Source: RH-AL1 sp964244495 (GTDB taxonomy: Bacteria > Pseudomonadota > Alphaproteobacteria > Rhizobiales > Beijerinckiaceae). From it: 64,000 bases of DNA. Location of the stretch: positions 94,757 through 158,756 of the forward strand of contig CAXTIU010000010.1 in NCBI GenBank assembly GCA_964244495.1. Direction: 5' to 3'. Positions 16,252 to 24,665 of the stretch are shown here, in pieces (the stretch's first letter is position 1; the number at the start of each line of letters is the position of its first letter). The notes beneath the pieces are model-generated. The model worked only from the letters and a program-made list of their open reading frames with translations, was not told the origin of the DNA and made no database searches. The position numbers and the translations under genes are program-made.

Positions 16252-17826
16252 ATGATGGATCAAGGCAAGGGCGGGGACAAGGACGGGAGCGGGACGCGGG
16301 CGCGCCTGCCGCGCGGCTTGAGCGATCGCGGGCCGGCCGCCATCCGCGCCACGCAGCGCATGCTGGAGCGCATTCGCGCGGTGTACGAGTTGTATGGCTT
16401 CGAGGCGGTGGAAACGCCGCTCATCGAGTACACCGACGCGCTGGGCAAGTTCCTGCCGGATCTCGACCGGCCCAACGAGGGCGTGTTCTCGTTCCAAGAC
16501 GACGACGAACAGTGGCTGAGCCTGCGCTACGACCTGACCGCGCCGCTCGCCCGCCACGTCGCCGAGAACTTCGACCGCCTGCCCAAGCCCTACCGCTCGT
16601 ACCGCGTCGGCCCGGTGTTCCGCAACGAGAAGCCGGGGCCGGGACGCTTCCGGCAGTTCACCCAGTTCGACGCCGACACGGTGGGCTCGAGCTCGGTCGC
16701 CGCCGACGCGGAGATGTGCATGATGGCCGCCGACACGCTGGAGGCGCTCGGCATCGCGCGCGGCGACTACGTGGTCAAGGTCAACAACCGCAAGGTGCTC
16801 GACGGGGTGATGGAGGCGATTGGGCTCGGCGGGGCGGAGCACGCCGGGCGCCGCCTCACCGTGCTGCGGGCGATGGACAAGTTCGACAAGTTCGGGGTGG
16901 ACGGCGTGCGCCTTCTGCTCGGACCGGGCCGCCGCGACGAGTCGGGCGACGTCACCAAGGGCGCGGGGCTCGATCCCGAACAGGTCGACCGCGTGCTCGC
17001 CGTGCTCGACGCCAAGGCCGCCACCAACGAACTGACGGTGCAGCTGCTCACCGCCGCCTTCGCCGACACGCCGCGCGGGCGCGAGGGCGTCGACGAACTG
17101 CTCGCCATCGCGGCGCTCGTCACCGAGTATCCCGACAGGATCGTGATCGACCCATCCGTGGTACGCGGCCTGGAATATTACACCGGCCCGGTGTTCGAGG
17201 CGGAGCTGACCTTCGCCGTCAAGGGCGACGACGGGCGGCCGATCCGGTTCGGCTCGGTCGGCGGCGGCGGGCGCTACGACGGGCTGGTCGGCCGCTTCCG
17301 CGGCGAGGACGTGCCGGCCACCGGCTTCTCCATCGGCGTGTCGCGGCTCATGGCGGCGCTCCAGGCGATCGGCTCGCCCCTCGTCACGGAAGCCAAGCCA
17401 CGCGGGCCCGTGGTCGTGCTGGTGCTCGATCGCGGCGAGATCGCCCGCACCCAGGCCATGGTGTCGGCGCTGCGGAGCGCGGACCCGCCCATCGCCGCCG
17501 AACTCTACCTCGGCGCGGCCGGCATGAACGCGCAGCTCAAATACGCCGACCGGCGCGGCGCGGTCTGCGCGGTCATCCAGGGCTCCAACGAGCGCGACCA
17601 TCCGGACGGGCCGCAGGTGGTGGTGCGCGACCTCGTGCTCGGCGCGCGGCTCGCCAAGGCGACCAAGGACCGGGCCGACTACGTCGAGTTGCGCGCCAAG
17701 GCGCAGGTCACGGTGGCGCAGGCGGCCCTGGTCGACCAGGTGCGCGCCGTGCTGGACCGGCACGGCGCCGGCCCGGCGGCGTCGCGGGACATCGGACCGG
17801 AGGGCGGACCCAACCCGATGCCCTGA
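16252..17826 (+). CDS. hisS: Histidyl-tRNA synthetase
   Basis: 524-residue class II aminoacyl-tRNA synthetase charging tRNA-His. Visible elements are LPRGLSDRGPAAIRATQRML at the start, motif 2 as GPVFRNEKPGPGRFRQFTQF, the His-A region as VRGLEYYTGPVFEAEL, motif 3 as GSVGGGGRYDGLVGRF, and a C-terminal anticodon-binding domain with LGARLAKATKDRADYVELR-like sequence. It is longer than the E. coli enzyme (424) but the length fits the alphaproteobacterial type. ATG at 16252 is followed at once by a second ATG; either could serve. Monocistronic as far as seen. The gap 16,066-16,251 between it and the divergent DUF2076 gene holds the promoters. Confidence 0.95.
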   Translation: MMDQGKGGDKDGSGTRARLPRGLSDRGPAAIRATQRMLERIRAVYELYGFEAVETPLIEYTDALGKFLPDLDRPNEGVFSFQDDDEQWLSLRYDLTAPLARHVAENFDRLPKPYRSYRVGPVFRNEKPGPGRFRQFTQFDADTVGSSSVAADAEMCMMAADTLEALGIARGDYVVKVNNRKVLDGVMEAIGLGGAEHAGRRLTVLRAMDKFDKFGVDGVRLLLGPGRRDESGDVTKGAGLDPEQVDRVLAVLDAKAATNELTVQLLTAAFADTPRGREGVDELLAIAALVTEYPDRIVIDPSVVRGLEYYTGPVFEAELTFAVKGDDGRPIRFGSVGGGGRYDGLVGRFRGEDVPATGFSIGVSRLMAALQAIGSPLVTEAKPRGPVVVLVLDRGEIARTQAMVSALRSADPPIAAELYLGAAGMNAQLKYADRRGAVCAVIQGSNERDHPDGPQVVVRDLVLGARLAKATKDRADYVELRAKAQVTVAQAALVDQVRAVLDRHGAGPAASRDIGPEGGPNPMP

Positions 17827-17882
17827 CCTGTCGCGTACGTCGGATGGTCGGAAAACCGCCGCGCACGTGTCGGTCCGTTACG

Positions 17883-18170
17883 TCAGAAGCGGCCGTAGCC
17901 GAACGGGCCGAAGAAGGGGCGCCCGAAGAACGGCCCCCCGAAGAAGGGGCGGTAGAACGGGTACGGCCGGAAGAAGGGGTAGGGTCGCGCGTACACGACC
18001 GGGCGCTCCACGATGACCGGGCGCTCGACGATGACGCGGCGCTCCACGATGACCCGGCGATGATGGAACGGCCGGTGGTAGATGGGATAATCGTAATCCG
18101 CCGCGCGGGCGGTGCCGGCGAGGCTCGCCACGGCGAGGGCGGACAGGAGGATGGTCGGCAATAGGCGCAT
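17883..18170 (-). CDS. Small secreted Arg/Pro/Phe-rich repeat protein
   Basis: 95 residues with a clear signal peptide (MRLLPTILLSALAVASLAG, cleaved after ARA). The mature part has three ERR/ERP-VIVER-type repeats (RRVIVERRVIVERPVIVER) and then Pro-Phe-Tyr/Gly-Phe-Phe repeats (GGPFFGRPFFGPFGYG). Such proteins are common and uncharacterised in Hyphomicrobiales and are probably envelope-associated. The start may be ATG 18170 or ATG 18179; the former has better spacing from GGGAATGAG. Function unknown. Confidence 0.6.
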   Translation of the reverse strand: MRLLPTILLSALAVASLAGTARAADYDYPIYHRPFHHRRVIVERRVIVERPVIVERPVVYARPYPFFRPYPFYRPFFGGPFFGRPFFGPFGYGRF

Positions 18171-18263
18171 GGTTCTCATTCCCGATTAAGCGAATGCCGC
18201 GACCTTCGCCGGCATTGCCTGAACGGGGGATGAAAATCGCCTTCAGCTTCGGTGCAGCCGGCC

Positions 18264-20201
18264 TCAGTGCAGGGTCGCCCGCCGCGTCGGCCTGCCGCGG
18301 CCCCGCCCGGGCGCCCCGTTCGCGCCCTCGGCCGTCTCGCTGAAGAGTTCGGCGAGCTTCTCCGTCATCGCGCCGCCGAGTTCCTCCGCGTCGACGATCG
18401 TCACCGCGCGGCGATAGTAGCGCGTCACGTCGTGGCCGATGCCGATGGCGATCAGCTCGACCGGCGAGCGGGTCTCGATCTCCTCGATCTGGTAGCGCAG
18501 GTGGCGCTCCAGGTAGTTGCCGGGGTTGACCGACAGGGTCGAGTCGTCGACCGGCGCGCCGTCGGAGATCATCATCAGGATCTTGCGCTGCTCGGGGCGG
18601 GCGAGCAACCGCTTGTGCGCCCAGTCCAGCGCCTCGCCGTCGATGTTCTCCTTCAGCAGGCCCTCGCGCATCATCAGCCCGAGGTTCTTCCGCGCGCGGC
18701 GCCACGGCGCGTCGGCGGACTTGTAGATGATGTGGCGCAGGTCGTTGAGGCGGCCGGGCGAGCCGGGCTTGCCGGCTTGCAGCCACGCCTCGCGCGCGGC
18801 GCCGCCCTTCCACGCCCGCGTGGTGAAGCCGAGGATCTCCACCTTGACGCCGCAGCGCTCCAGCGTGCGGGCGAGGATGTCGGCGCAGGTCGCCGCCACC
18901 GTGATCGGCCGCCCGCGCATCGAGCCGGAATTGTCGAGCAGCAGCGTCACCACCGTGTCGCGGAAGGTCATGTCCTTCTCGCGCTTGAACGAGAGGGGCT
19001 GCTGCGGGTCGATGATGATGCGCGGCAGGCGGGAAGGATCGAGCATCCCCTCCTCCAGATCGAACTCCCAGGATCGGTTCTGCTGCGCCATCAGCCGGCG
19101 CTGCAGCCGGTTGGCGAGACGCGCGACGATCGACGACAGGTTCTGCAGCTGCTTGTCGAGGAAAGAGCGCAGGCGGTCGAGTTCCTCGGGGTCGCACAGG
19201 TCCTCGGCCGCGATGATCTCGTCGTTGCCCCGGCTGAACGCCTTGTAGTCGGGGCCGCGCGGCTCGGCGCGTCCGGGCGCCGGCGCGCGCTTGGCGTCGG
19301 AGGCTTGGTCCTCGTCGGAGTACTCCGCATCCTCGCTCGACTCGCCGCTCGGCGCCTCGGAGGCGTCCATCGCGGATTCGTCGAGATCCTCGGAGGAGGC
19401 TTCCGCCTTCTCGCTCTGCATGCCCTCCTCGGAGCGCTCGGCGTCGCCCTGGCGCTCCTCGTCCTGCTCGCCCTCGCCCGGCGCGTCGTCGGGCGCGTCG
19501 TTCTCGTCCTCCTGGTCGTTGCCGGAGGATTCCTCGCCCATGTCGAGCGCCGCCAGCAGCTTGTGGACGAACTGCGCGAACACGCGCTGGTTCTCGATCG
19601 CCGGCCCGAGCTTGTCGAGGTCGCGGCCGATCCGCTCCTCGATCCACGGGCGCCACAGGTCGACGACGCGCTCGCCGCTCTTCGGCGGCTTGGCGCCGGT
19701 CAGCCGCTCGCGGACCATCAGCGCCAGGGCTTCCTCCAGCGGCGCCTCGGTGCGCTGCGTGATCTCGGGGTAGCGCGCGCGGATCATCCGGTCGTCGAGC
19801 ATCGCGGCGAGGTTGCCGGCGACGCCGGTCATGCGGCGCGCGCCGATCGCCTCGACGCGGGCCTGCTCCACGGCGTCGAAGCAGGCGCGGGCCGCCTGCG
19901 CCTGCGGCATCAGGCGGCGATGCACCTCGCCGTCGTGGCAGGTCATGCGCAGCGCCATCGCGTCGGCGTGGCCCCGCACGATCGCCGCGTCGCGGGCGTC
20001 CAGCTTGCGCCCCGGCTCCGGCAGGCGCGCCTTGGCGCCCTCGGACGAACGGACGAGGTTGGGACGCTCGGGCGCGTAGGTGACCTCGAGGTCGGGCGCG
20101 CGGGCCAGCGCGCGCATGCAGCCGGCCACCGCGCGCTTGAACGGCTCCTGCGGCGCCTCGACCTTCTGCGGCGGCTTCTGGTTGGTGCTCACGTCACTCA
20201 C
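18264..20201 (-). CDS. cobT: Aerobic cobaltochelatase subunit CobT
   Basis: About 645 residues. CobT with CobS forms the AAA+ motor that, with CobN, inserts cobalt into hydrogenobyrinate a,c-diamide in aerobic B12 synthesis. Seen are the helical N-terminal region (FKRAVAGCMRALARAPDLEV), a long acidic linker in the middle rich in Asp/Glu/Ser (NDQEDENDAPDDAPGEGEQ), and a C-terminal von Willebrand A domain with MIDAS motif LLLDNSGSMRGRPI, then LGFTTRAWKGG and MMISDGAPVDDSTL. Two in-frame GTG codons (20201 and 20192) can start it, both overlapping or abutting the TGA (20194-20196) of the upstream DUF29 gene, so translation is coupled. A cobN gene is not in this window. Confidence 0.93.
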   Translation of the reverse strand: MSDVSTNQKPPQKVEAPQEPFKRAVAGCMRALARAPDLEVTYAPERPNLVRSSEGAKARLPEPGRKLDARDAAIVRGHADAMALRMTCHDGEVHRRLMPQAQAARACFDAVEQARVEAIGARRMTGVAGNLAAMLDDRMIRARYPEITQRTEAPLEEALALMVRERLTGAKPPKSGERVVDLWRPWIEERIGRDLDKLGPAIENQRVFAQFVHKLLAALDMGEESSGNDQEDENDAPDDAPGEGEQDEERQGDAERSEEGMQSEKAEASSEDLDESAMDASEAPSGESSEDAEYSDEDQASDAKRAPAPGRAEPRGPDYKAFSRGNDEIIAAEDLCDPEELDRLRSFLDKQLQNLSSIVARLANRLQRRLMAQQNRSWEFDLEEGMLDPSRLPRIIIDPQQPLSFKREKDMTFRDTVVTLLLDNSGSMRGRPITVAATCADILARTLERCGVKVEILGFTTRAWKGGAAREAWLQAGKPGSPGRLNDLRHIIYKSADAPWRRARKNLGLMMREGLLKENIDGEALDWAHKRLLARPEQRKILMMISDGAPVDDSTLSVNPGNYLERHLRYQIEEIETRSPVELIAIGIGHDVTRYYRRAVTIVDAEELGGAMTEKLAELFSETAEGANGAPGRGRGRPTRRATLH

Positions 20202-20694
20202 CGTCGGGCGCGTAGGGCGCTTCCATGATCCGCTCCCAGGCGTAGGGGCATACGGCGGGGAAGACGCCGAGCTTCCGCTTCGGCTCGGTGCTCGCGCGCA
20301 ACCGCGCGCAACCATGCGCTCGACGAAGGGCCTCGCGCGTTCTCAGGCTCGGGCTGTCATGGAAATCCTCCCTCGCGCGCCGGCGATGTTCCAGGATCGC
20401 GTTGACCCGAGATCGGCTTCGCCTGGACGGCTGGTGATCCCACTTCGGCGTGTGCGGGAGAGTTACTTCCAAGCCGCTCGCGAACGACTTGAATTCGCTC
20501 TTGCCCGCGCTCTCGATCTCGTCGGCCACGTTGAGGAGGTCGACGGGGTCGAACCGCCCGGCGCGGATGTGCGCCGCCCGCTCGAACGCCCACCGGTCGG
20601 TGTCGTCGACGCGCGGCAGGGCGGCATCGGCCGGAGCCTCGCGCGCCGGGATGGACGGCGCGGGGGTCGCGCGGGCAGCCGATCCCTCGCTCAT
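20194..20694 (-). CDS. DUF29 family protein inserted between cobS and cobT
   Basis: 166 residues. DUF29 pattern: RWAFERAAHIRAGRFDPVDL, LNVADEIESAGKSEFKSF, LEVTLPHTPKWDHQPSRRSRS, EDSPSL-like HDSPSLRTREAL, then FPAVCPYAWERIME at the end. The family is small, soluble and of unknown function; it often occurs in many copies in cyanobacteria and is scattered in Proteobacteria. The N-terminal 30 residues are an Ala/Pro-rich extension. Starts 17 bases after cobS and overlaps cobT, so it sits inside the chelatase operon. cobS and cobT are usually adjacent, which makes this gene the odd element. Base use matches its neighbours. Confidence 0.8.
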   Translation of the reverse strand: MSEGSAARATPAPSIPAREAPADAALPRVDDTDRWAFERAAHIRAGRFDPVDLLNVADEIESAGKSEFKSFASGLEVTLPHTPKWDHQPSRRSRSRVNAILEHRRRAREDFHDSPSLRTREALRRAHGCARLRASTEPKRKLGVFPAVCPYAWERIMEAPYAPDGE

Positions 20695-20711
20695 CGCCGT
20701 CCCCTCGTCCC

Positions 20712-21740
20712 TCAGCTCATCACGACGTTGACGGCGCTCTCCGGCAGCTCCTGGCCGAAGCAGCGCTGGTAGAACTCCGCGACCAGCGTCCGCTCCAGCT
20801 CGTCGCACTTGTTGAGGAAGGTCAGCCGGAACGCGAAGCCGATGTCGCCGAAGATCTCGGCGTTCTCCGCCCAGGTGATCACGGTGCGCGGGCTCATCAC
20901 CGTGGAAAGGTCGCCGGCGACGAAGCTGTTGCGGGTGAGGTCGGCGACGCGGACCATCTTCGAGATCAGCTCGCGGCCGCCCTTGCCGTCCTTGCCCTTG
21001 CCGTCCTTGTTGTGGGCGGCGACGAACTTCGGCACCTTGGCCTGCACGATGTCCACCTCGCGGTCGTGCGGCAGGTAGTTCAGCGTGGCGACGATCGACC
21101 AGCGGTCCATCTGGCCCTGGTTGATCTGCTGGGTGCCGTGGTAAAGGCCGGACGTGTCGCCCAGCCCGATCGTGTTGGTGGTCGCGAACAGGCGGAAGGC
21201 CGGGTGCGGCCGGATCACGCGGCTCTGGTCGAGCAGGGTCAGGCGGCCGGCGACCTCCAGCACGCGCTGGATGACGAACATCACGTCGGGCCGCCCCGCG
21301 TCGTACTCGTCGAAGCAGAGCGCGACGTTGTTCTGCAGCGCCCAGGGCAGGATGCCGTCCTTGAACTCGGTGACCTGCTTGCCGTCCTTCAGCACGATGG
21401 CGTCCTTGCCGACGAGGTCGACGCGGGACACGTGGCTGTCGAGGTTCACGCGGACGCAAGGCCAGTTGAGGCGCGCCGCCACCTGCTCGATATGCGTCGA
21501 TTTGCCGGTGCCGTGATAGCCGGTCACCATCACGCGGCGGTTGCGGGCGAAGCCGGCGAGGATGGCGAGCGTGGTGTCCTTGTCGAAAAGGTAGTCGGGA
21601 TCGAGGTCGGGAACGTGCTGCTCGCTCGCGGAATAGGCCGGCGCCTCCATGTCGCTGTCGATGCCGAAGAGCTGGCGGACGGAAACCTTCATGTCCGGCA
21701 GGCCGCCCGCGCGGCTCTCGTCGATGATAACGCTTTGCAT
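20712..21740 (-). CDS. cobS: Aerobic cobaltochelatase subunit CobS
   Basis: 342-residue AAA+ ATPase of the aerobic cobaltochelatase. Walker A is VTGYHGTGKSTHIEQVA, Walker B is NVALCFDEYDAGRPDVMF, and sensor 1 is FRLFATTNTIGLGDTSGLY. TYHGTQQINQGQMDRWS-type sequence follows, as in all CobS proteins. It hydrolyses ATP to drive cobalt insertion with CobT and CobN. The frame opens at ATG 21740 (MQSVIIDESRAGG); a second ATG at 21692 (MKVSVRQLFG) is possible. First of the operon cobS - DUF29 - cobT, 34 bases after the DnaJ-like gene on the same strand. Confidence 0.95.
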   Translation of the reverse strand: MQSVIIDESRAGGLPDMKVSVRQLFGIDSDMEAPAYSASEQHVPDLDPDYLFDKDTTLAILAGFARNRRVMVTGYHGTGKSTHIEQVAARLNWPCVRVNLDSHVSRVDLVGKDAIVLKDGKQVTEFKDGILPWALQNNVALCFDEYDAGRPDVMFVIQRVLEVAGRLTLLDQSRVIRPHPAFRLFATTNTIGLGDTSGLYHGTQQINQGQMDRWSIVATLNYLPHDREVDIVQAKVPKFVAAHNKDGKGKDGKGGRELISKMVRVADLTRNSFVAGDLSTVMSPRTVITWAENAEIFGDIGFAFRLTFLNKCDELERTLVAEFYQRCFGQELPESAVNVVMS

Positions 21741-21774
21741 GAGTCTCTTCCGTTGGCGCCGGAGCGAGTGCCCG

Positions 21775-22386
21775 TCAGGCGAGCTTGATCGACTTCAGAT
21801 AGTTATAAGCGCGGATGATTTCACGGAGTCGGTCCTCGTTGGAGCGGTCGCCGCCGTTCGCGTCCGGGTGCAGGCGCTTCACCAGATCCTTGTAGCGCGC
21901 CTTGACCGTCGGCGCCCCGGCCGTGTCGTCGAGACCGAGCTGGTCGAGCGCCTTGAGGGCGGCGACGCCCACGCGGGGCTTGACCGGCTCCCGCGCCGCG
22001 CGCCCGGACCGTGCCGCCGGCTTCGCACGAAACATGCCGAGCGGGTCGGCCTCGCCCTGCCCGCCGCCCTCCTCGCGAAAGCCCTTGGTGGTCCGGTTCG
22101 AGCCCATCGTCCAGGTCGGACGATGGCCGGTCAGGGCGTCGCGCTGATAGACCGCGACGTCGTCGGCGCTCATGCCATTGAAATAGTTGTAGGACGCGTT
22201 GTATTCGCGGACATGGTCGAGGCAGAAGCAGAAGAACTGGCCCTCGCGGTCGCGGCCCTGCGGCGCCCGGAACTCGCCGATCGCGTCGCAACCGGGAAAA
22301 TCGCAGCGCACGCGGTTGGGCTCCGGCGCCGGCTTGGTGTCGGGCTTGACGCGGATGCTGTCGAAGAGGCGTGAATTCAGGTTCAT
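21775..22386 (-). CDS. DnaJ-domain protein
   Basis: 203 residues with a J domain at the C-terminal end (residues about 140-200): ALDQLGL, VKARYKDLVKRLHPDANGGD with the HPD tripeptide, and LREIIRAYNYLKSIKLA. The N-terminal part has CDFPGC and CFCLDHV Cys pairs (possible metal site) and NYFNGMSADDV. This arrangement, with a C-terminal J domain, is the type found beside cobS and divergent from bolA in Hyphomicrobiales. It would stimulate a DnaK-type chaperone, perhaps for chelatase assembly; that role is inferred from location only. Start ATG 22386. Confidence 0.87.
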   Translation of the reverse strand: MNLNSRLFDSIRVKPDTKPAPEPNRVRCDFPGCDAIGEFRAPQGRDREGQFFCFCLDHVREYNASYNYFNGMSADDVAVYQRDALTGHRPTWTMGSNRTTKGFREEGGGQGEADPLGMFRAKPAARSGRAAREPVKPRVGVAALKALDQLGLDDTAGAPTVKARYKDLVKRLHPDANGGDRSNEDRLREIIRAYNYLKSIKLA

Positions 22387-22476
22387 GGCTCAGCTATTAT
22401 GGGCGTGTTTGCACGGGCATCAAGCGTCGGCGCGGGGCGTCTTGATGCCCACGATGAAGCATAAGGGGAGCTTCCA

Positions 22477-22782
22477 ATGAGTGAACAAGGGCATCCGGTC
22501 GCGGACAGGATCAGGCACACGCTCGAAGACGCCCTCGCGCCGACGGCGCTCGCGATCGTCGACGAGTCGCACAAGCATGCCAGCCACGCCCATCGCACGG
22601 CAAGGCCCGGCGGCGCCACCGGCACGGGCGAGACGCACTTCGCCATCGCGGTGGTGTCGCAGGCGTTCCGGGGCAAGAGCCGGATCGACCGTCACCGGAT
22701 CGTGAACGCCCTGCTCGCCGGCGAGATGGGCCCCGACAAGGTCCACGCCCTCGCGATCGACGCGCGGGCGCCTGATGAGTGA
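22477..22782 (+). CDS. bolA: BolA family protein
   Basis: 101 residues, single BolA domain (class II KH-like fold). Signature: DRIRHTLEDALAPTALAIVD, ESHKHASHAH, then ETHFAIAVVSQAFRGKSRIDRHRIVNALL. The conserved His of the ESHKHA segment binds Fe-S clusters when BolA pairs with a monothiol glutaredoxin; the family also acts as a morphology and stress regulator. Divergent from the DnaJ-like gene, with both promoters in the 90-base gap. Its 3' end lies in a perfect 22-bp tandem duplication that includes the stop codon. Confidence 0.9.
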   Translation: MSEQGHPVADRIRHTLEDALAPTALAIVDESHKHASHAHRTARPGGATGTGETHFAIAVVSQAFRGKSRIDRHRIVNALLAGEMGPDKVHALAIDARAPDE

Positions 22783-22807
22783 GCCGCGGGCGCCTGATGA
22801 GTGAGCC
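22764..22807. repeat. Two perfect copies of a 22-bp unit over the bolA stop codon
   Basis: The unit GCGGGCGCCTGATGAGTGAGC plus one C occurs at 22764-22785 and again at 22786-22807, followed by the first 8 bases of a third copy. It spans the last codons and TGA of bolA, so the second copy preserves an unused stop region. It looks like a recent slippage or unequal exchange event. Confidence 0.9.
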
Positions 22808-22994
22808 GCGGGCGCTCGGCGGCCGCAGGCGCCTTGAAACAGCCTCACCAGGTCGCGATAGCCGGCCCGACATCCGTGGCCGACGCCGGGGCGGCGGGAA
22901 AGGCGGGACACGGACCACGGAAGGCTTGCGTTCGCACGCGCCTTTCCCTCGGATGCGACAGGGCCGGTTCCGGCCCGATTGATAGGACCGTTCG

Positions 22995-24665
22995 ATGCGC
23001 TTGAGCCTTGAGGCCTGCCGTCCCCTGGTGCTGGCGCTGGGCGCGCTCGCGGTGGCGCTGCCCGGCGCGTTCACGTCGGCGCGCGCGACGCCGGCCGTCG
23101 TGATGGACGCGGCCTCGGGCGACGTCCTCTACCAGCAGGACGCGGCCCAACCCTGGTACCCGGCCTCCACCACCAAGCTGATGACGGTCTACGTCGCGCT
23201 CGCCGCCGCGCGCGAGGGCCGGATCGCGATGGACACGCCGCTCGTCGTGTCGGCCCGCGCCCACGCCATGCCGCCCTCGAAGATGGGCTTCGCGGTCGGC
23301 AGCCAGGTCACGCTCGACAACGCCCTCAAGATGCTCATGGTCCGCTCCGCCAACGACTTGGCGATCACGGTGGCCGAGGGCGTGTCGGGGTCGGTGGAGG
23401 CCTTCGCCGACGACATGAACGCCGCCGCCGCGCAGCTCGGCCTCCACGAATCGCACTTCGTCAACCCCAACGGCCTGCCGGCGGCCGGCCACGTCTCGTC
23501 GGTGCGCGACATGGCGATCATCGCCCGGGCGCTCTACACCCAGTTCCCCGAGCAGGCCGGCTTGTTCGACCTCGGCGCGCTGTCGCTGGGGCGGCAGGTC
23601 ATCGTCAACCACAACAACCTGCTCGGCCGCTACCCCGGCGTCGACGGCATGAAGACCGGCTTCACCTGCGCCGCCGGCTTCAACGTGGTGGCCTCGGCCT
23701 TCCGCGACGGGCGACGGGTCGTCGCGGTCGTCTTCGGGGCACCCAACGTCGCGACGCGCACGGCCAAGGTCGCCGCCCTGTTCGACCGCGCCTTCGCCGG
23801 CGTCGACCGTCCCATCGGCTCGATCGTCGCCCTGCCGGCCGCCGCCTCGAACCAGCCGCCGGACATGCACAACCAGGTGTGCCGCGCCCGCGGCGGGCTC
23901 GTGGCGCAGTTCAACCGGGAGGTGGAGCAGCTCGACGCGCCGCTCGCCCAGACCACGCCGGGCCTGTTCGGCGCGCAGGGCGCCCCGGCGCAGCCGATGG
24001 CGACGCGCATCAACGTCCTGCCGACCCCGATCTACACGCCCTCCCCCGTCTTCGTCGGCGCCGCGCCGGGCTACGCCGGCCCGGTCGCCCAGGCGCGGGC
24101 CGCCCACACCCCCATCGGGACGGACACGCCCCCCGCCACGGCGGAAGCCTACGCGCCGGCCGGCGACCCCGGGCAGCCTCAGGCCGGACAGGCGATGGCT
24201 GGACAGGCGATCGGCGGAACGCCGCTGGCGATCGACGCCAACGCCCTGCCGCTGCGCGGCCGCAAGCAGGCCGTGCGCCGCGCACGCCATCCGAAGGCGG
24301 TCGCGGAGGCGCCGGTCCCCGCGACGAACGTCGTCGAAGGCGCGGAAGCGCAGGCCTCGGCCGAGAAGGCGACCAAGTCGCAAGGCAAGGGCGCCCGCAA
24401 GGGACACGCCGCCAAGACGGTCGCGGCCGCCAAGACAACCGTCAAGCCGGCGGACGACGACGCCGACGACAAGGCTCCGGCCGCCGCCAAAACCCCCGAG
24501 AAATCGAAGGCCCACTCGAAGAAGGCGGCCGCGAAGGGCAAGCCGGCCAAGGGCAAGACGGGGGAGGGCAAGACGGGGGAGGGCAAGACGGGGGAGGGCA
24601 AGACGGCGGAGGCGGCCGGCAAGGCCGAGGAGGCGGCGCCCAAGAAGGCCCCCGAGGACGAATGA
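22995..24665 (+). CDS. D-alanyl-D-alanine carboxypeptidase (DacF/DacA type) with basic C-terminal tail
   Basis: 556-residue exported penicillin-binding protein (family S11) that trims the terminal D-Ala of peptidoglycan. After a signal peptide (ending SARA near residue 31) the active-site motifs are Ser58-Thr-Thr-Lys61 in YPASTTKLM, Ser118-Ala-Asn120 in RSANDLA and Lys220-Thr-Gly222 in GMKTGFTCAAG. The catalytic domain ends near residue 290. The remaining 260 residues are a Pro/Ala linker and a highly basic Lys/Ala tail with four KTGEG-type units, similar in composition to histone H1-like tails; it may bind wall or acidic polymer. The ATG of the CobW GTPase gene overlaps its stop (ATGA). Confidence 0.92.
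   Translation: MRLSLEACRPLVLALGALAVALPGAFTSARATPAVVMDAASGDVLYQQDAAQPWYPASTTKLMTVYVALAAAREGRIAMDTPLVVSARAHAMPPSKMGFAVGSQVTLDNALKMLMVRSANDLAITVAEGVSGSVEAFADDMNAAAAQLGLHESHFVNPNGLPAAGHVSSVRDMAIIARALYTQFPEQAGLFDLGALSLGRQVIVNHNNLLGRYPGVDGMKTGFTCAAGFNVVASAFRDGRRVVAVVFGAPNVATRTAKVAALFDRAFAGVDRPIGSIVALPAAASNQPPDMHNQVCRARGGLVAQFNREVEQLDAPLAQTTPGLFGAQGAPAQPMATRINVLPTPIYTPSPVFVGAAPGYAGPVAQARAAHTPIGTDTPPATAEAYAPAGDPGQPQAGQAMAGQAIGGTPLAIDANALPLRGRKQAVRRARHPKAVAEAPVPATNVVEGAEAQASAEKATKSQGKGARKGHAAKTVAAAKTTVKPADDDADDKAPAAAKTPEKSKAHSKKAAAKGKPAKGKTGEGKTGEGKTGEGKTAEAAGKAEEAAPKKAPEDE
24552..24611 (+). repeat. Four 15-bp tandem repeats in the carboxypeptidase tail
   Basis: Three perfect copies of GGCAAGACGGGGGAG (24552-24596) and a fourth with one change (24597-24611) encode the GKTGE units of the Lys-rich C-terminal tail. 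The unit length is a multiple of three, so copy-number change keeps the frame. Confidence 0.9.

Noticed and set aside
18264..20201. CobT as a magnesium or nickel chelatase subunit
   Set aside because: The acidic linker plus VWA order and the adjacent cobS are those of the cobalt enzyme; BchD/ChlD has a different N-terminal AAA+ domain.
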